Shown: in pieces, positions 21,526 through 35,000 of the stretch
Numbering within the stretch: the first letter of the stretch is position 1
Layout of the letters: every line of letters begins with the position of its first letter
Assembly: GCA_964030785.1 (NCBI GenBank)
Contig: OZ034967.1
Location: forward strand, 60,830,712-60,894,711
Reading direction: 5' to 3'
Length of the DNA: 64,000 nt
Source: Siderastrea siderea
Taxonomy: Eukaryota; Cnidaria; Anthozoa; Scleractinia; Rhizangiidae
Notes under the pieces: model-generated
What the model saw: only the letters and a program-made list of their open reading frames with translations
The model's database searches: none
Told to the model about the DNA's origin: nothing
Position numbers and translations under genes: made by a program

Positions 21526-24500
21526 AACATGATGACAAAATAGAGTTTTGCATGTGTTTTCGGGTGAGAAATCAGTTAATTGTACGAAATCCTGAAAGAC
21601 TCGGTTATGACTCCCCATGCAGTTCGCCTAGAAGAACTGTCACTTGTTGGATCGAGGTTAATGCCATAGATTAAAAAAGGAAAAAAAAAACTAAAAACAA
21701 TTTCCTCTTCACTACTTTACTCAGACTGTTAATGATTGGCGTCAATATCATGACCGGGCAATGATATTACATATTTATCTCTTGAATCTAGAACAAACGG
21801 ATTTATAAAGTGTAGACAAAATTTTATATCGCTTATTATTTTGGGCTTTCTCAGAGATTTTGCCTATTACAACATAAAATATGATTTGTCTCTTTACGCT
21901 TATAAATATTGCTAACTGATAAAACGTAATGAAATTTTCAAAATTGCTGTGATTTCATTGGTTTGCGTTTCCAATGGAATCCTATCTTAGCCAAACTTGA
22001 TCTCAAACGATAAAACGCTAAAATGCTAGTGAAAAGCTGGTAAATTTCAGCACGGGAAAAGCTAACAATTATTAATTTTCATAGTTTTTCATTGGAAAGC
22101 TGTAGGAAAGTACGAGATAAATTAACGCATTACTAGGTGAAATAGTAACATTAAAGCGTCATGTAGCTACAAACGTTTTTAGTTTCATGTATACCCGGAG
22201 AGTTAGCCACGTGTTGCCTGTTGTATTCGTAAAATGTAATCTTTAACTCGTTTCCCGCTTTCATTTTTGTTCAGTTCTTGGCAAAGATTCGACAAAATCA
22301 GCCAGCAACATGTTTTGCATTTTTTAACCTCCAACAATCAAAATTTGGTAGAATCTTGTCTGCGCGATTTTTCGTCACAGAAAGTCTATACAATTCTGTG
22401 ACTCTGTTTTAACGTTAAAAGACCCTCAGTCCCTCAAAACCGAGGCAGGGTAAGTATTTCTTGGCATTCTTAGTTAGGGTGCGCCTAAGCAAACAAACTG
22501 GCCTCTTCTGCTTGGCGACTACTTCTTTTCTAACATCAAAAAATAACAAAAGTCGAAGTAATCATACGTATTTGTACCAGGTGAATAGAACAGATGTCGT
22601 ACTCTAATTCTCTCTGTTACGCCAGTGAAAACACACCGAACATTAATATTTGATTAGGAAACTAAACGGTTTCTAGAATTCTCGAAATATTCCCTTGCTA
22701 AAAAATCGAATACACCCACTTTTTTGGGCCTAAAGCAACACAAGGGTCCCAACAAGAATAGTTTAAAAAAATGAGCTTTCTTTAAACCAAAAGTCTTTAA
22801 AATTGATGTGATTATAAGAGTCAAGAACCAGCCCTTGAATTTTCACTTTTTGATGCGGACATGGCACTTTGGTTTCGAAGCCAACTTCTGCAAACAAATC
22901 AGTCGTTGACATGTTTAACGGATTTCAACTTTCTGTTAAATTAATTTTGAAAGTTTTTAAAATGCAAGGTTATTTTTAATGAAAGAGATTTCTTCAGTTG
23001 TCTGTTAATAACACTTGGAAGTCTTACAGTCTATATTCTGTGGCGGCCATCAAAGTTGTTTTGGTCAAAGAAAAAATCATTAATCGTATCTCTTTACCTC
23101 TATATCAGATTAATCATCGAGAAACTCAGGAATTGCCTTAACCTCTTAACGAATGGAATAAGAACAAGAGTGAGACATGCATTGGTCTCTTTAGTAGAAG
23201 TTCACCGTTTTCAAGACGATCCATTTTTTAAGATTAAGGTTTACTGTCGCCGATATCAAAAGAAGCCGCTATCTTTTTCTTAGAAATAATATGCACTCCA
23301 GTCAAATGCCGATTGGGCAAACATCACTCCAACAATTTTAAACAAGCGTAAAAAGAAACGTTATCTGCCGTTTTTGGCATAGAAACTTAAAATCCTTTTC
23401 AAAGCAAATCCAAACCAGCTTCAAAACTAAGTGTTAAAAATGGGCGAAAATCATTTTCTTTGTGCGACTGAATTAAAAAAAAAAAACTTTTCAGGAAGAA
23501 AAGAAAAAAGCTTAAGGTCAAAAGTTAGTCGTTTGTTTTCTTATTTTCTACGCCGCAGTTTTCTTGTGGTTAAAGAATGGTTTCTTTTTCACTCTAACTG
23601 ACTTCTAAGGGTGTTTTGAAACCTATCCTTAGCAAGCGATCTATCACTTGGTCGCAAAACACTGTTCCTGAGGAGAAATCTTAATCCCGAGAGCAAAACT
23701 TACCGAAACAGCGTTATCGGGTGAGATTCCAGTCCAAGCTTGCACCACCTATTTCCCTTTGTGTTTATGGGCCTTCTGTTTTACGGCCGTTTGTTAGACC
23801 GCAATATATTCTTTCACTTGCCCACATAGCCTTTTGTGTCTATGAAAATCAGTTCCGGCGTGCGTTATGGTAGTTGTATCAATTAACTGTGGCCCAAATA
23901 ATTGAAACAATGGCCGCCTGATTATTGAAATTAGCAACTAAATCAGGCAATTAACTTAAATTGACGAGAATTGGCCGCTACAGCGCAGACCAGCAGGTGG
24001 CAACGGCAAAAAGAGGATCAACTTAGCGGGATATAGATGTGGGGGCGTCAAACATCTTAAGTAAACGTATTCACAGAATTAATAATTACCGATAACTGGC
24101 GTGAATAGAGTTAGGTACTCGAAAGATAGTGATAAGAAAAGAAGTGGGAAATACATTGGTATGCATGTCCCAGCATTTGGCGACCTGTTAAAAAAAAAAA
24201 AATACCAGACGGTTATGAATGTTTACATCCTTACCTTCCTGAAAGGTCAACCATCAAATCACATACACTTGCATCAAAACATTGTTTGTTTTCTTCTTTG
24301 TTACAACAAGGTCGAACCGACTAAGTAAACTGCTTTAGGACATTTCAACGCCTTCACAGATTCATTTTGATTTTGGAAAGCGGCGATAAGGCCGATCGTC
24401 CTAGCGGTTTTTAATTTCTGACTTTTTGAAAGGTTTTGACAGTGGGTATAACTTCCGCAAGGATTCTAACTGTGAACGCAAATTAAAAAACACATTTTTC

Positions 24501-27500
24501 TGTAGCCCTTGTGCACGAGTTTTAGCTTATTGCTTGTATAAACTACAAACGCTGAAAAACATCACAAAAAGAAACCACAATTTTCATTTCACCCGTGTTT
24601 GTATGAGATCAGTTTATTTGTGGTTAATATCCATGTAAAAACGTCATCGAGACTTGTCTTATTTTTTGGCTCAAGTTTTTGCCCAACAGGGGGCAAGTTT
24701 TTGCTTCTTCCAGCTAATAACTAACTTTCAATAAAACGCACACTGAATTCATGACCAGCTAGTGTGTTTTGATTGGTAGTTAAAATTTGCCACGAAAAGC
24801 GTTAGCACTTAAATCTAAATGAAGAAAAACAAGTGGGCGTCTGCGCATGCGTGATAGCGACCAACCAAAATCACATCAATTTGTGGCGCACTACCAAAAA
24901 CAAGTTTATCACTTCGTTGCATAAATCTGACTCCGTTTAGCCCGAGATGACTCTGAGTACCCCATAGTTATAACCAGAGGACTGAAATATCATTAAGTAA
25001 AAACTGCGTAATGCGGTGCTCAAATTTATTGAACTCGAAACATCCGTAGTGAGTTACTAATCCCATCTCGTGAAATAATCTCTCGCACACCTTCTAATTG
25101 AATAAGTTTGGAGCACACCCTTTTCTAAACAAATTAATGAAGAGCAATTCTAACGTGCCAGGGGCTTTCTCTTCTAAATTTTGTGAATTTCTGCTTTCTC
25201 TTTCTTTATCAGTTGTAACAGGAATGAAGACAATAAATATTCAAGAAAAGAATTTTTTTAAATAGAGCGCGTTTTGTTCATAAGATCGAAGATTGGTATT
25301 AACACGACGTACTGACCTTAGCACTGTTGAAATTTTTATGCGCATTTTCACCTGTCTATCCATTGATTTCAAGTGCTTTCATTCAATTTTCACGGCGCAA
25401 TTCTAAATCTAAATGACATAATTTGACTATTTATCACCGTAACAGAGCTGTAAAACGTTCCCCTTGATTGAAATAGCTTGAAGCATTTTTTCCATAACTA
25501 CAACGGGCATTTATAAAAATTCAAAGTTAAAAACCGTAAAGCATTCTAGAAAGCAACAAACTAAATTCACTTTATTTTTATTTCGTTTATTACTAGTGGC
25601 TTCCAAATGACTGCGCTAAACGGAACGCATACGCTTTTAACTCGATCATGATACCAAATCAATTTCTGTTGGGAAAAAAATGAGAAAGTAAACATATTTC
25701 AAGGTGTCAAATTTTTTCAAACAACCAAATTACACTATTTGTAAATTTTGTTTCCCTCCCCAAGTGAAGTGAACAGAGTTTCTAATTTCAATTTCCTGAA
25801 GCAATAATTATTAAAAGTGTTGTTTACAAAACGGTTTAGTCTTAATTTTACCAGACAACATTTCACAACGAAAAGTTTTCTTCTCTACAGTACACATACT
25901 TTTTATAGCGCTAAGTTCAAGGGTACGATAAACAGAAGGCGTTTCGAGATTTATGATTTTTGACAAAAAAGAAAATTTATTTATATTACGTAAACTGCCT
26001 AATCAAATTGCTGTTGATGGCTTCACGGGACCTTTCTGCTCTCATTGTAAATCATAAAACTACCAGGGTATGCCTACAACAGCCCAATATCTCGTATTTC
26101 CTTGACAGGAACAGTAATTTGGCTGTACCAAAAGAATTAGCCATCTTTTCACTTTTGTGGTCCTCTAAAACAACCCAGTTAAATGCAACACCTGCCGCTC
26201 AACCATGGTAGCGCATGCTCATAGTTCCATAGGTGGTGAGATTTCTGTTTTGTTTTATTACATTCTCAGTCTTTGCAGATTTACACGGCGTCGGCAAAAC
26301 TCAGAGCTTGTATTTAAATCCGAAAATCTTTCCTGAGCGGATCAGAAATTGTAAAGAATACGCTTGTGTAACGCCGAAAAGTGACTTACGTTCAGTTTAC
26401 AAATTTATCTTAAAATTAATAAAGCTGAGAACACTAGATGCCGAATAGGTCTTCCATTTATGATCTAATTAGTTCCTGTTTCACAAGTTGGAAACTTGAA
26501 TATAAAGTAACACAAACAAACGTAAAGGTTAAATTTTCTAAGCTTTAACATTTCCCATGTTTTTTTAATATTCTTATTTCTTTTTACTGTTTTAACAAAA
26601 TTGCCTAATTTCTCTATATAACGATAAAAATAAAACCCAAAAATATGTTTCTGCTTTATGGCACCGCGCTAATTATTGTATTAAGAGTCGTTGCATGTCA
26701 AAGTCGCCGCTTGCATTATACTGGGGCAAGTTAATGTTATTTATTGAAAGCCTTTTTAAGCCTTAGAAGAAGAAAGGGCTCTGAGCTATGAAGACAAAGA
26801 AGAATATTTGGGTTAAAATATTTTGAATATTTAGGTTAAAATTTTAAAATTTGGAAATCACTTTTGGAACTGACAATGTACTGCATGCTGTATCTCAAAA
26901 ACATTAACGTAGGTTTTCCTCTAGCACAAGGAAAAAAATTGCGACAAGGCTACCGCCGGCATGCGCCAGTCTATAAGCGCCAGTCGGTTTGAAGTGTCAA
27001 CCTACTTTAGAACTTTATCAAAAGGATTCAATATCATTTATAAACATCTTATCATACACCATTGACCAACAGGTTGAATGTCCCTAGTCAACAATGTTGC
27101 ACCAATGTTGGACAGTGCTGTATGGAAATGCTCGTTTGTCCAAGGTCTTAACATGTGACACAGGGTAACCACTCTCTCTTAGGGGAAATCCGCTAAATTA
27201 AACAATGTAACCGGAGGCCACAAGACGGTCGGTAAGAGAAAATTTCCGCACTCGGCGCGCTCACTCCAGGCGTTTCTCTTTCCTCCACAGGTACGTTCGA
27301 ATCCCGCTTGCGGACAACGTATTTGTCCCGTCCCGTACATTGGTACACTCTCACGTGTACCAATCTTGTACCTAGAACTACGGGCTCCTCGATCAGAGAG
27401 CGGATTGAGGAGGTGGCAACTTTAATGTGCCTGCTCTCAAAGTACCCACCAGGATACTTGTAAGTAGACGAAGAAAGACTGACTGTACACAGTACAGCTG

Positions 27501-28719
27501 GGGCAAATATTTTAAATTTGTCCAATACTTCGTCAAGGACGGCCTGACTTCTTCAGGAAATAAACTGACCATTTTTCACAAGAAAACCGTTACAATTTCT
27601 CTGTAAAACTTTACTAGTCGACTCCAATAAAAAAGAAAAAAAAAGTATTACAGTTAAAAAAAAAGAAAGTTATAATTTATGGTATGAAAGACGTTTTTTC
27701 ACGATAAAACTAAAGGAAAGCTACATCTCTTCCGGCCCTATTAGTGCGCTTAGGTTTAAGGATAAGGTCGCTTACGTTTAAGGATAAGGTCCCCTTTCAC
27801 TGGCTTGCATATAGAATCATGAGATGAATGTATGGGTTTTAATGGGATGAAGTTATACGTTGCTAGGTAATCATCGTCGGAAAGAAAATGGTCTGAAACT
27901 GCAGTAGGTCTAGAGGAAGGGGTGGGTCTGTCAACTGGTCACCGGTATTCGTTAAGGCAGTCTGCTAGTCTTCGTTTTGTCTTGCCTATGCACTGTTTGT
28001 CAGTGTAACGCTAGCAGTGTACCATGTATTAGTGAGATTTTAGAGTCGCAGTCAATGGGATCACAAAGGTCTGGTCTCTCCAGTGTGAAGAAAATGTGTA
28101 GTCAGTATGTCCTTCAGTGAAGAAGTTGGTAGAAATACAGTTGTTCCCGTATATGAAGGATCCCTCGGGACTGAGCACAGGTGTCCGCTTACAGGAGGTT
28201 GAAAGACTTAAAGCATCATAGGGGGAAGGGTGTGTCAGTAATGCCTCTGAATCACGTGGGCACGTTCCAACTGAAAACTCGTGGTGACGTGTCAAAGTCT
28301 CTAAAGCGGCCAACAAACTCAGCTAAAGTAATTTAAAAAAAAAACGAAAAACGGGTCTACTGAGGTGCTGGATACAGTGTGGAGATACCCCACGAGTTCT
28401 TTTTTCAAGGAGACTCATTTTTACGTGAATGGCCAAGACATTTATATTTAGCAAAGGATTCATTGTGTGGCTTTTGTAAATGAGATACTTGTACACCAAG
28501 AATATGTTGCCTCGATTTTTTTTTTCAGTTTTGTGCACAACAGTGTCTACACATATTTAAAAGCTGTTTTATGGAAGTCACGTACAGTATTAACTATTCT
28601 ATGCCTAAAAAACCATCAAATCTTGGATAGCCCTTTCCGGTGCCCGCCATATCGTAGAATAATTTTTTAAATGCAATCAGAATTTACAAGCAAGCAAATT
28701 TACAAGCTCCTGGGGTTTC
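21526..28719. other. About 7 kb with no recognisable gene
   Basis: AT-rich sequence between the neuropeptide gene (which reads leftward) and the 3' end of RWDD1. Only short open frames without family resemblance are present. It should contain the promoter and possibly non-coding 5' exons of the neuropeptide gene, but I cannot point to a start site. Confidence 0.5.
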
Positions 28720-28870
28720 AAAAAGGTGTCAACCCCACTTACGAGAGGTGTCCGCTTACAGGAGGTTATAAATAGTCTATTAAAATATAGAGTTTTAGTG
28801 GAGAAATCGCCGGGAGCGCATTTGGTGTCCGCTTACAGGAAGTGTCCGCTTGCGGGAGGTTCGACTGTAG
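28720..28870 (+). repeat. Repeat with GTGTCCGCTTACAGGAGGT words
   Basis: The word GGTGTCCGCTTACAGGAGGT occurs near 28745. Related words (CTTACAGGAAGTG, CTTGCGGGAGGTTCGACTGTA) follow near 28826-28868, with another copy alone near 28184. It looks like the end of a dispersed MITE. Confidence 0.5.
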
Positions 28871-29026
28871 TTCAAGCTCAGACCCTGCAGCCTACCCCCC
28901 CTCCCCCGTTTCAATATAAAAATGATCAAAACCGTGCAACCAAACAAGCCTAAAGTTGTCCTCTCTTATACCTTCACGTCTTTCAGAAAATCACACTATT
29001 AAGGAGTTTGTAATAAAATAATAATT

Positions 29027-32000
29027 TTATTCTAAATCTTCATCATCAAGATCTAGATCATCCATTTCTTGAAAAAGAGATTCATCTACTTTCACTTCAC
29101 CTGGAATAAATTTAAAAAAAAAAGAAAAAAAAAAGGAAATCAACTAATCAACCAAAATATGCACGTAGTTTACCCTTTAAGCAGTAACAGTGCTTACATT
29201 ATTACTACTTGTTCAAACAATCAAGTGGTGAGAATAAAGAAAGTGGTCAGCAAGGATGAGATGTCTTGATATTTAGACAAATTCTCCTTTGTAGTTCCAT
29301 AAGAAATGTATGGAGAACAGTAAGGAGAATATGCATTTTTATCTTGAGGCTTAAAGAGCTAAAAAAAACTTACCTATATAATTTGAATCTTAAGAAATAC
29401 CCAGGAACCTACAAAAACGTTGCACAAAATCCAGCCCTTTCACTTGAGGTTTAAACTCGGCAGTTATTTCAAAATCATGTATTTAGTAACCGATCAAAAG
29501 GCTTTTAAATGCAGGAATGGGGAACAAAGTTGTCTACCTCTATAAGTCTTAAGTTTATGTCATGTATGAAGCTTAATTAAAACAGCTTTTCAAATCAAAC
29601 AGCTTTTTAAAAAAAATCTGGAAAATAATATCATGTTGGAAAATGATGTACACGAATTTTATTACATAGTTCAAAGCTACATATTACACAGGCTACCCAC
29701 TTTCGCAGAGTTAAGTTAGCCTGTGCATGTAACTCACCCTCAAGGAATGCTGCATCAGAATTTTCCATTGAAGCATCCTGTTCAAAAAGTTGTCTACCTG
29801 AAATAAAGAGCAGAAAATACTCAACCTAGATGAACTTCACAGTAATAAAACTACCATGACTTGCTTTGACTTTTCATGTTTGATAAATCTAAAATTTTGT
29901 ACTTGTACATCAGATATGACTAGAATTGAGAAGATTTGAGTCAAGTCTCCACATTCACGCATTAGTTGGAAATGAATAAGTCAAGATTGCCTAGACGAAT
30001 TGAAATTTATTTGAAACTTTGAATTTCCATGGAAATTCCTTGCAGGTAATACAAAAATTGAAAGATTTAGTCTACATGTAACGTAAGTTGTGATTGTTCA
30101 TTCAAAGTGTAGCATAACTTTGGAGAACCATTCAAATGTTCAAAATACTGGTCACACATGATATAGATTGACTGTAACAGGGTGATCAAATTCGACAGGT
30201 TCTCTACATAAGAGAATGACTGTACAGGCTTTTGTGTATGCAAACCTGGGAAGGGGGGGCACTTGACCCATGTTTGGGTATGGGGGTGCCACCCTGGCTC
30301 TGAAACCCTGACCCTGTCTAAAATACCTATCCTGTGAGGGACAACACTCTCGATTTTAGGTCCACGTTTAGGTCAAATGACAAAATACAAACTCAATTAC
30401 ACAATTTTACACAATTTTAACGGGTTTCAAAGACCAGCAAATGTCTACTGTATACGTGATGTTTAACGTCAACAATCGTATTCACCATACCCTGTTTAGG
30501 ACAGATTTGCATAAAATTATATACCCTATTTAGGACAGAGATGCCAAAAACCATTCCCTGTCCAGCGGCATGTCCCCATACAGGCCACATAAGGGAGTAT
30601 CCCCTCCCTCTTCCTGTGTATGCAAAATGAAGTGGCTGTAATACCTAGGGGGGCTACTTAATAAAGTTTTGTATGGCGAGGAGCCTCCTCGAGGTACAAA
30701 CCCTTACCCCTTTAATATACTAATTTTTACCAAAATTGTACCCCTTTCATATACCTAGAGCAAAATTGCACCCCTTTCTTATACCTCAAGGATAAGCCAA
30801 AACAATAGAATTACCTGGAATTGCCCCATTTTTCCCGGGTTTTCAGACGTTCTGATTCAGTTACGTATTCACTTCGGCCAAAATGTGGCACCCTTTGATG
30901 TAATTCGCTTTGACCACCATTTCTTCCTCTTTGCAGCTGATTATGGGACCCTTTCGTATACTAAAATGGCAATGTTCCCTACCCTTTCATATACTGTGAG
31001 ATTAAAAAAGGCACCCCTTTCGGGCAGAACCTCCCTGTATGGCCCACTATAGGGAGTACCCCCCACCCCCAGGGCTGTAATAGCAAGATGGCCATGTTAA
31101 CAGGGCCGACACAAGGATGGTGGGATTCCACTCTGGTGTCAGTGACTGGCAATAGAATTGAAATCAGGGCTTGAGAAAAGTGCTGTCTGGTCATCAGGAC
31201 ATTAAGAAAGATAAGTACATGACTTGTACACTGTAGACTTTAAAGTCAGGCAAGTAACTTTTTCTGCTTGCTTGCCTAGTGGGCAATGGCCCAGGTAACC
31301 ATCTACCAACTCCCACTGCACGTCCACCAACATGAATTGATTTATCACATTTATATAATAGTTAATCAAACGTTCAAGAGAGAGAGAGAGAGAGAGAGAG
31401 AGACCACATATTAAACATCAAGAATAGATTTTCTCTTAAAACCAACCACAGTCCATGTCGGTTTCTTTTTGTCTTTTACTTCAGTTACCAATTGCTAATG
31501 CCTTTGGGAACTTTTTTAAACCTTGGAAATTGGAAAATTGGCTTGGGAAAGCAAATTTTCAGATATGCTTGGTCAAAGGGTAAGCTGGAATTCAGGTTTT
31601 TATTGAGCTCTGTGAAAGGGAGTAGAATATGGATACTTTCTGTTACTTCAAAATGACGCAAGCAACAATAAAATTATTGAAACATCAAGAGCTAATTCCA
31701 CATGGTTGCCACAGGCATGAGTTTTCAAAATTCCCTGACTTTTCCCTGACTTTTCCCTGATAAAAATAAAATTTCCTTGACCAAATAAATACAAAATGTC
31801 AGATTTAGTAGCGGCCTCCAGCCTCCCCTTACAGCCATCCTTTCCACCCATTTATTTAAGACTGATAAGTTTTCAACAAATCGCAACAATTAGGGCATTT
31901 CAACGATGGATTTAACAAAACAACGAGACAAGAAAAAGGAGAGATCACAGTAACCTGAAATATTTCTTTCAGCCATCAATGGTATATGAAATTGTAATTC

Positions 32001-35000
32001 AATTTTCCCTGACTTTTCTTCAAAATGTCAATTTTCCCTGACTCAAAATAAAATTTCCTGACTTTTCCCTGACCTTGAAGAATTTTTTTCCCTGACCATT
32101 TCCTGATCTGTGGCAACCCTGATTCCATTGCCAAAAATGCAATCTGGCTTGATTTGCCCTAAAATATTCAAATATTAAGTTTCTTGCCATTGGAATGCAA
32201 TTGATATTATTTATTTTCATCTCTAACTAGTCATACTCTAGACGGTCCATAACAACCACAGAGTTAAAATGTTCATTCACCTGTGAGTTTGCCTTTGAAA
32301 TTTTCTTCCTTAGTCTTTATATTTTGCATCATTTCTTGTTCAAAAGCTCTTCTCCATGCCACAAAAGTCTCTAATGTAACTGGTGTTCCCGTAAATTTTT
32401 TTCTTTCTGCTTCCTCTGCTTCCTTCTCTTTTCTCAACTTCTCGTCCTCTTTTTTGTTTTTAAGTTTGTCCATAAACTCATTGAGCTTTTCTTGTGCAGC
32501 TGATACTAAAGTAAACACCATTGCCATCCCCAGATTTTCCTGTGCCTAAATGATTGAAATGCAGAGAATCCAGGTTAAAAAGCACTATATAGTATTGCTT
32601 GAAAGTAAGTTACTACCCTTCAGCGAGAGGCAAATTGTGTCATGCACTATGTGATTCTCATAGCGTGAGATGTGATTCACGTAGCGCGTGACTGTAAGTA
32701 TCGTGGCTTAAAATTCTTGTGTGATTTTAATACACCTTTTTCCAAAATGGGGGAAAATACATAACTCTTTTGTCTCATTGTTAATTGGCCCTTGTTACCT
32801 CGATCCCATCTGCAGAATTCAAAGAAATATTTGGCTTAAAACGAGGCAACAAGGGCCAATTAACATGGAGACAAACGAATAATGTATTTTCTGCCAATTT
32901 GGATTAAGGTGTATTGCCTATTGAAAAGCCATAAAGCTTAACAATAATACATGACAAAATTTAACATGAATGCAACCAGAAAACTACACTTTTCTTTTTC
33001 ACAAATCGCACCACAGTTTCTTTTACTCAAAGAAAACTACAAAATAATGGTTTCTGTGCTTTTAAATGTGCAAATTAAACAAAAATAATTACCTCTTGGT
33101 GTAGGAACTGCTGGAGATTGTCAGCATCTGTATCATCCATCCCTTCATACGACCACACTTCAATTACAGGAGAGTCATCAGGATAGGTGTCTACATAAGT
33201 GAACTGTAACCTCGCACATACTGCAACAAGTTACACAATCATACAATAGTTATGATTTGGTATGAATTGACTGAAATGGATCATCCCAACTGCTGTACAC
33301 ATATGTCAAGCTAGCTGAAGATATGGTTTCCCTGAACTGAAAGGTGGTTGAGTCCAATGCGAAACAAGTTTTTCAGTTGGTTTTCCACATACAGGATCAT
33401 CCCCAAAATTTATTGGACTTGGTGTTTGTTAATGGTGTTTACATGTAAGGCACCTTCATTACAACACCATTAACCAGTGACACAAACTTCTTTCCCCCAT
33501 AAATGTTTGGAAATTATACCCTATTCTATTCCGTCATCAGCCAAGGTCGTTACGGAGTGGTACGAGAGAGAGTGCAGCGCATGCGTCAAGTCAGTTGTGT
33601 AGACCTTGTGTCAAGGATTAGGCGTAGTTTTTTGCTGCTCCGTTTAAAACTGGTTTTGTTCCCTCTACACGGGACGGATATCCACCTTGGAAACTCCCAG
33701 CAAAGGGCAATGCAGGAGAACTTAGTCTCCTCGAATTCTATGCTTCGTGACTTAGTAGAGGGCAAACGCAAGTCGAGTGAAATGGCACCGGTTTCCAAAC
33801 GAGCAAAGCTCGGTTCAGGAGAATCGAGTAATGCCACCAATGCTTCAGAGAAAGCGCTAAATACTTCAGATGAAGTGATTATTGAGGTTTCTGACAAAGA
33901 GACCGACCCAGCTTCAGAGGAAGCAATTAATAATGCCAAAGTTCCCGATGACGACAGGTTAAGCTTGTTGAGTGGCGAAGGTAGCCTAGACGAGCTAGAG
34001 GATGAGGAGGTCGATAATGATGATTTACTGTCCCAAATCACAACCTCACTGAGCTCATCCGACGAAAGTGGACTGCCAGTGTCCGAAAAACTATCCAAAC
34101 TGGTTAATGACAAATTTCAAACAGAATACACTGTCGAGAAACGTAAAGAGTTAACTCAAAAATACAAGATACCTAGTAATTGCCACGAGTTATTTGTCCC
34201 CAAAATTAATTAAGGTCTCTAGTGCCATTATTGTCACTGTGGATGACTTACTTAGTCATAGGGAGAAGAAAACATCTCCTGACTATAAAACTCTGATACC
34301 TAGGCTGACTGATTCTGTCGCCTTGATTGGGCATGTGCATAAGGAACTTTCGTTTAAACGAAGGGATGCAATCCGCCCTTACTTGAACCAAGAGTTCAAA
34401 CAGGCTTGTTCACGAACTCTTAAACCGGGGAAGCTGCTATTTGGTGAGGATCTCCCCAAAACTCTGCAAGAACTCAAGACAACAAATAAACTAATGAGCT
34501 CTGTAACTCCTGATAACAAGAAAGGACATGCTAAATCAAAGAACCACAGTAACAGTCACTTCAGGGGAAACTTTTATCAAGGTAATCAGAGCAAGCCTTT
34601 TTTGGCCCACAGAGGGGGGAATGTATATCCCCCCAAGTCAAACCAACAGCAGAATCGGTTCCAACCCAAGAAGAAATTCACAAAGAATTAAACAGGATCA
34701 AAACACAGGTAGATGAGTTTCCTTCTTACATGGCCTCTCATGTTTTACCTTATTTGAAAGCTAAAGTGCATTCATTTAGGGGAGGACAGTTATCTTTGTT
34801 TCGCCACAAATGGGAGAGACTTACTACTGATAATAACATCCTCCAAACTATCTCTGGAGATTCTATAACATTTATTTCAAACCCGCCCACTCAGGTATCA
34901 TACCCTCCCAACTCTATACCGCGTGATCATGCAAGTTTAGTTGACAGAGAAATCAAAAGCCTGCTAGATAGGGGGGTTATTGTCTTGTGTAACCATGAGC

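Noticed and set aside
27193..27525. 110-codon minus-strand open frame
   Set aside because: No recognised family; contains stretches resembling decayed repeat sequence (AATCCCG-type, tRNA-like words).
33503..33709. Extended N terminus of the DIRS gag frame
   Set aside because: It starts outside the element's terminal repeat and reads through it, so the ATG at 33710 is more plausible.
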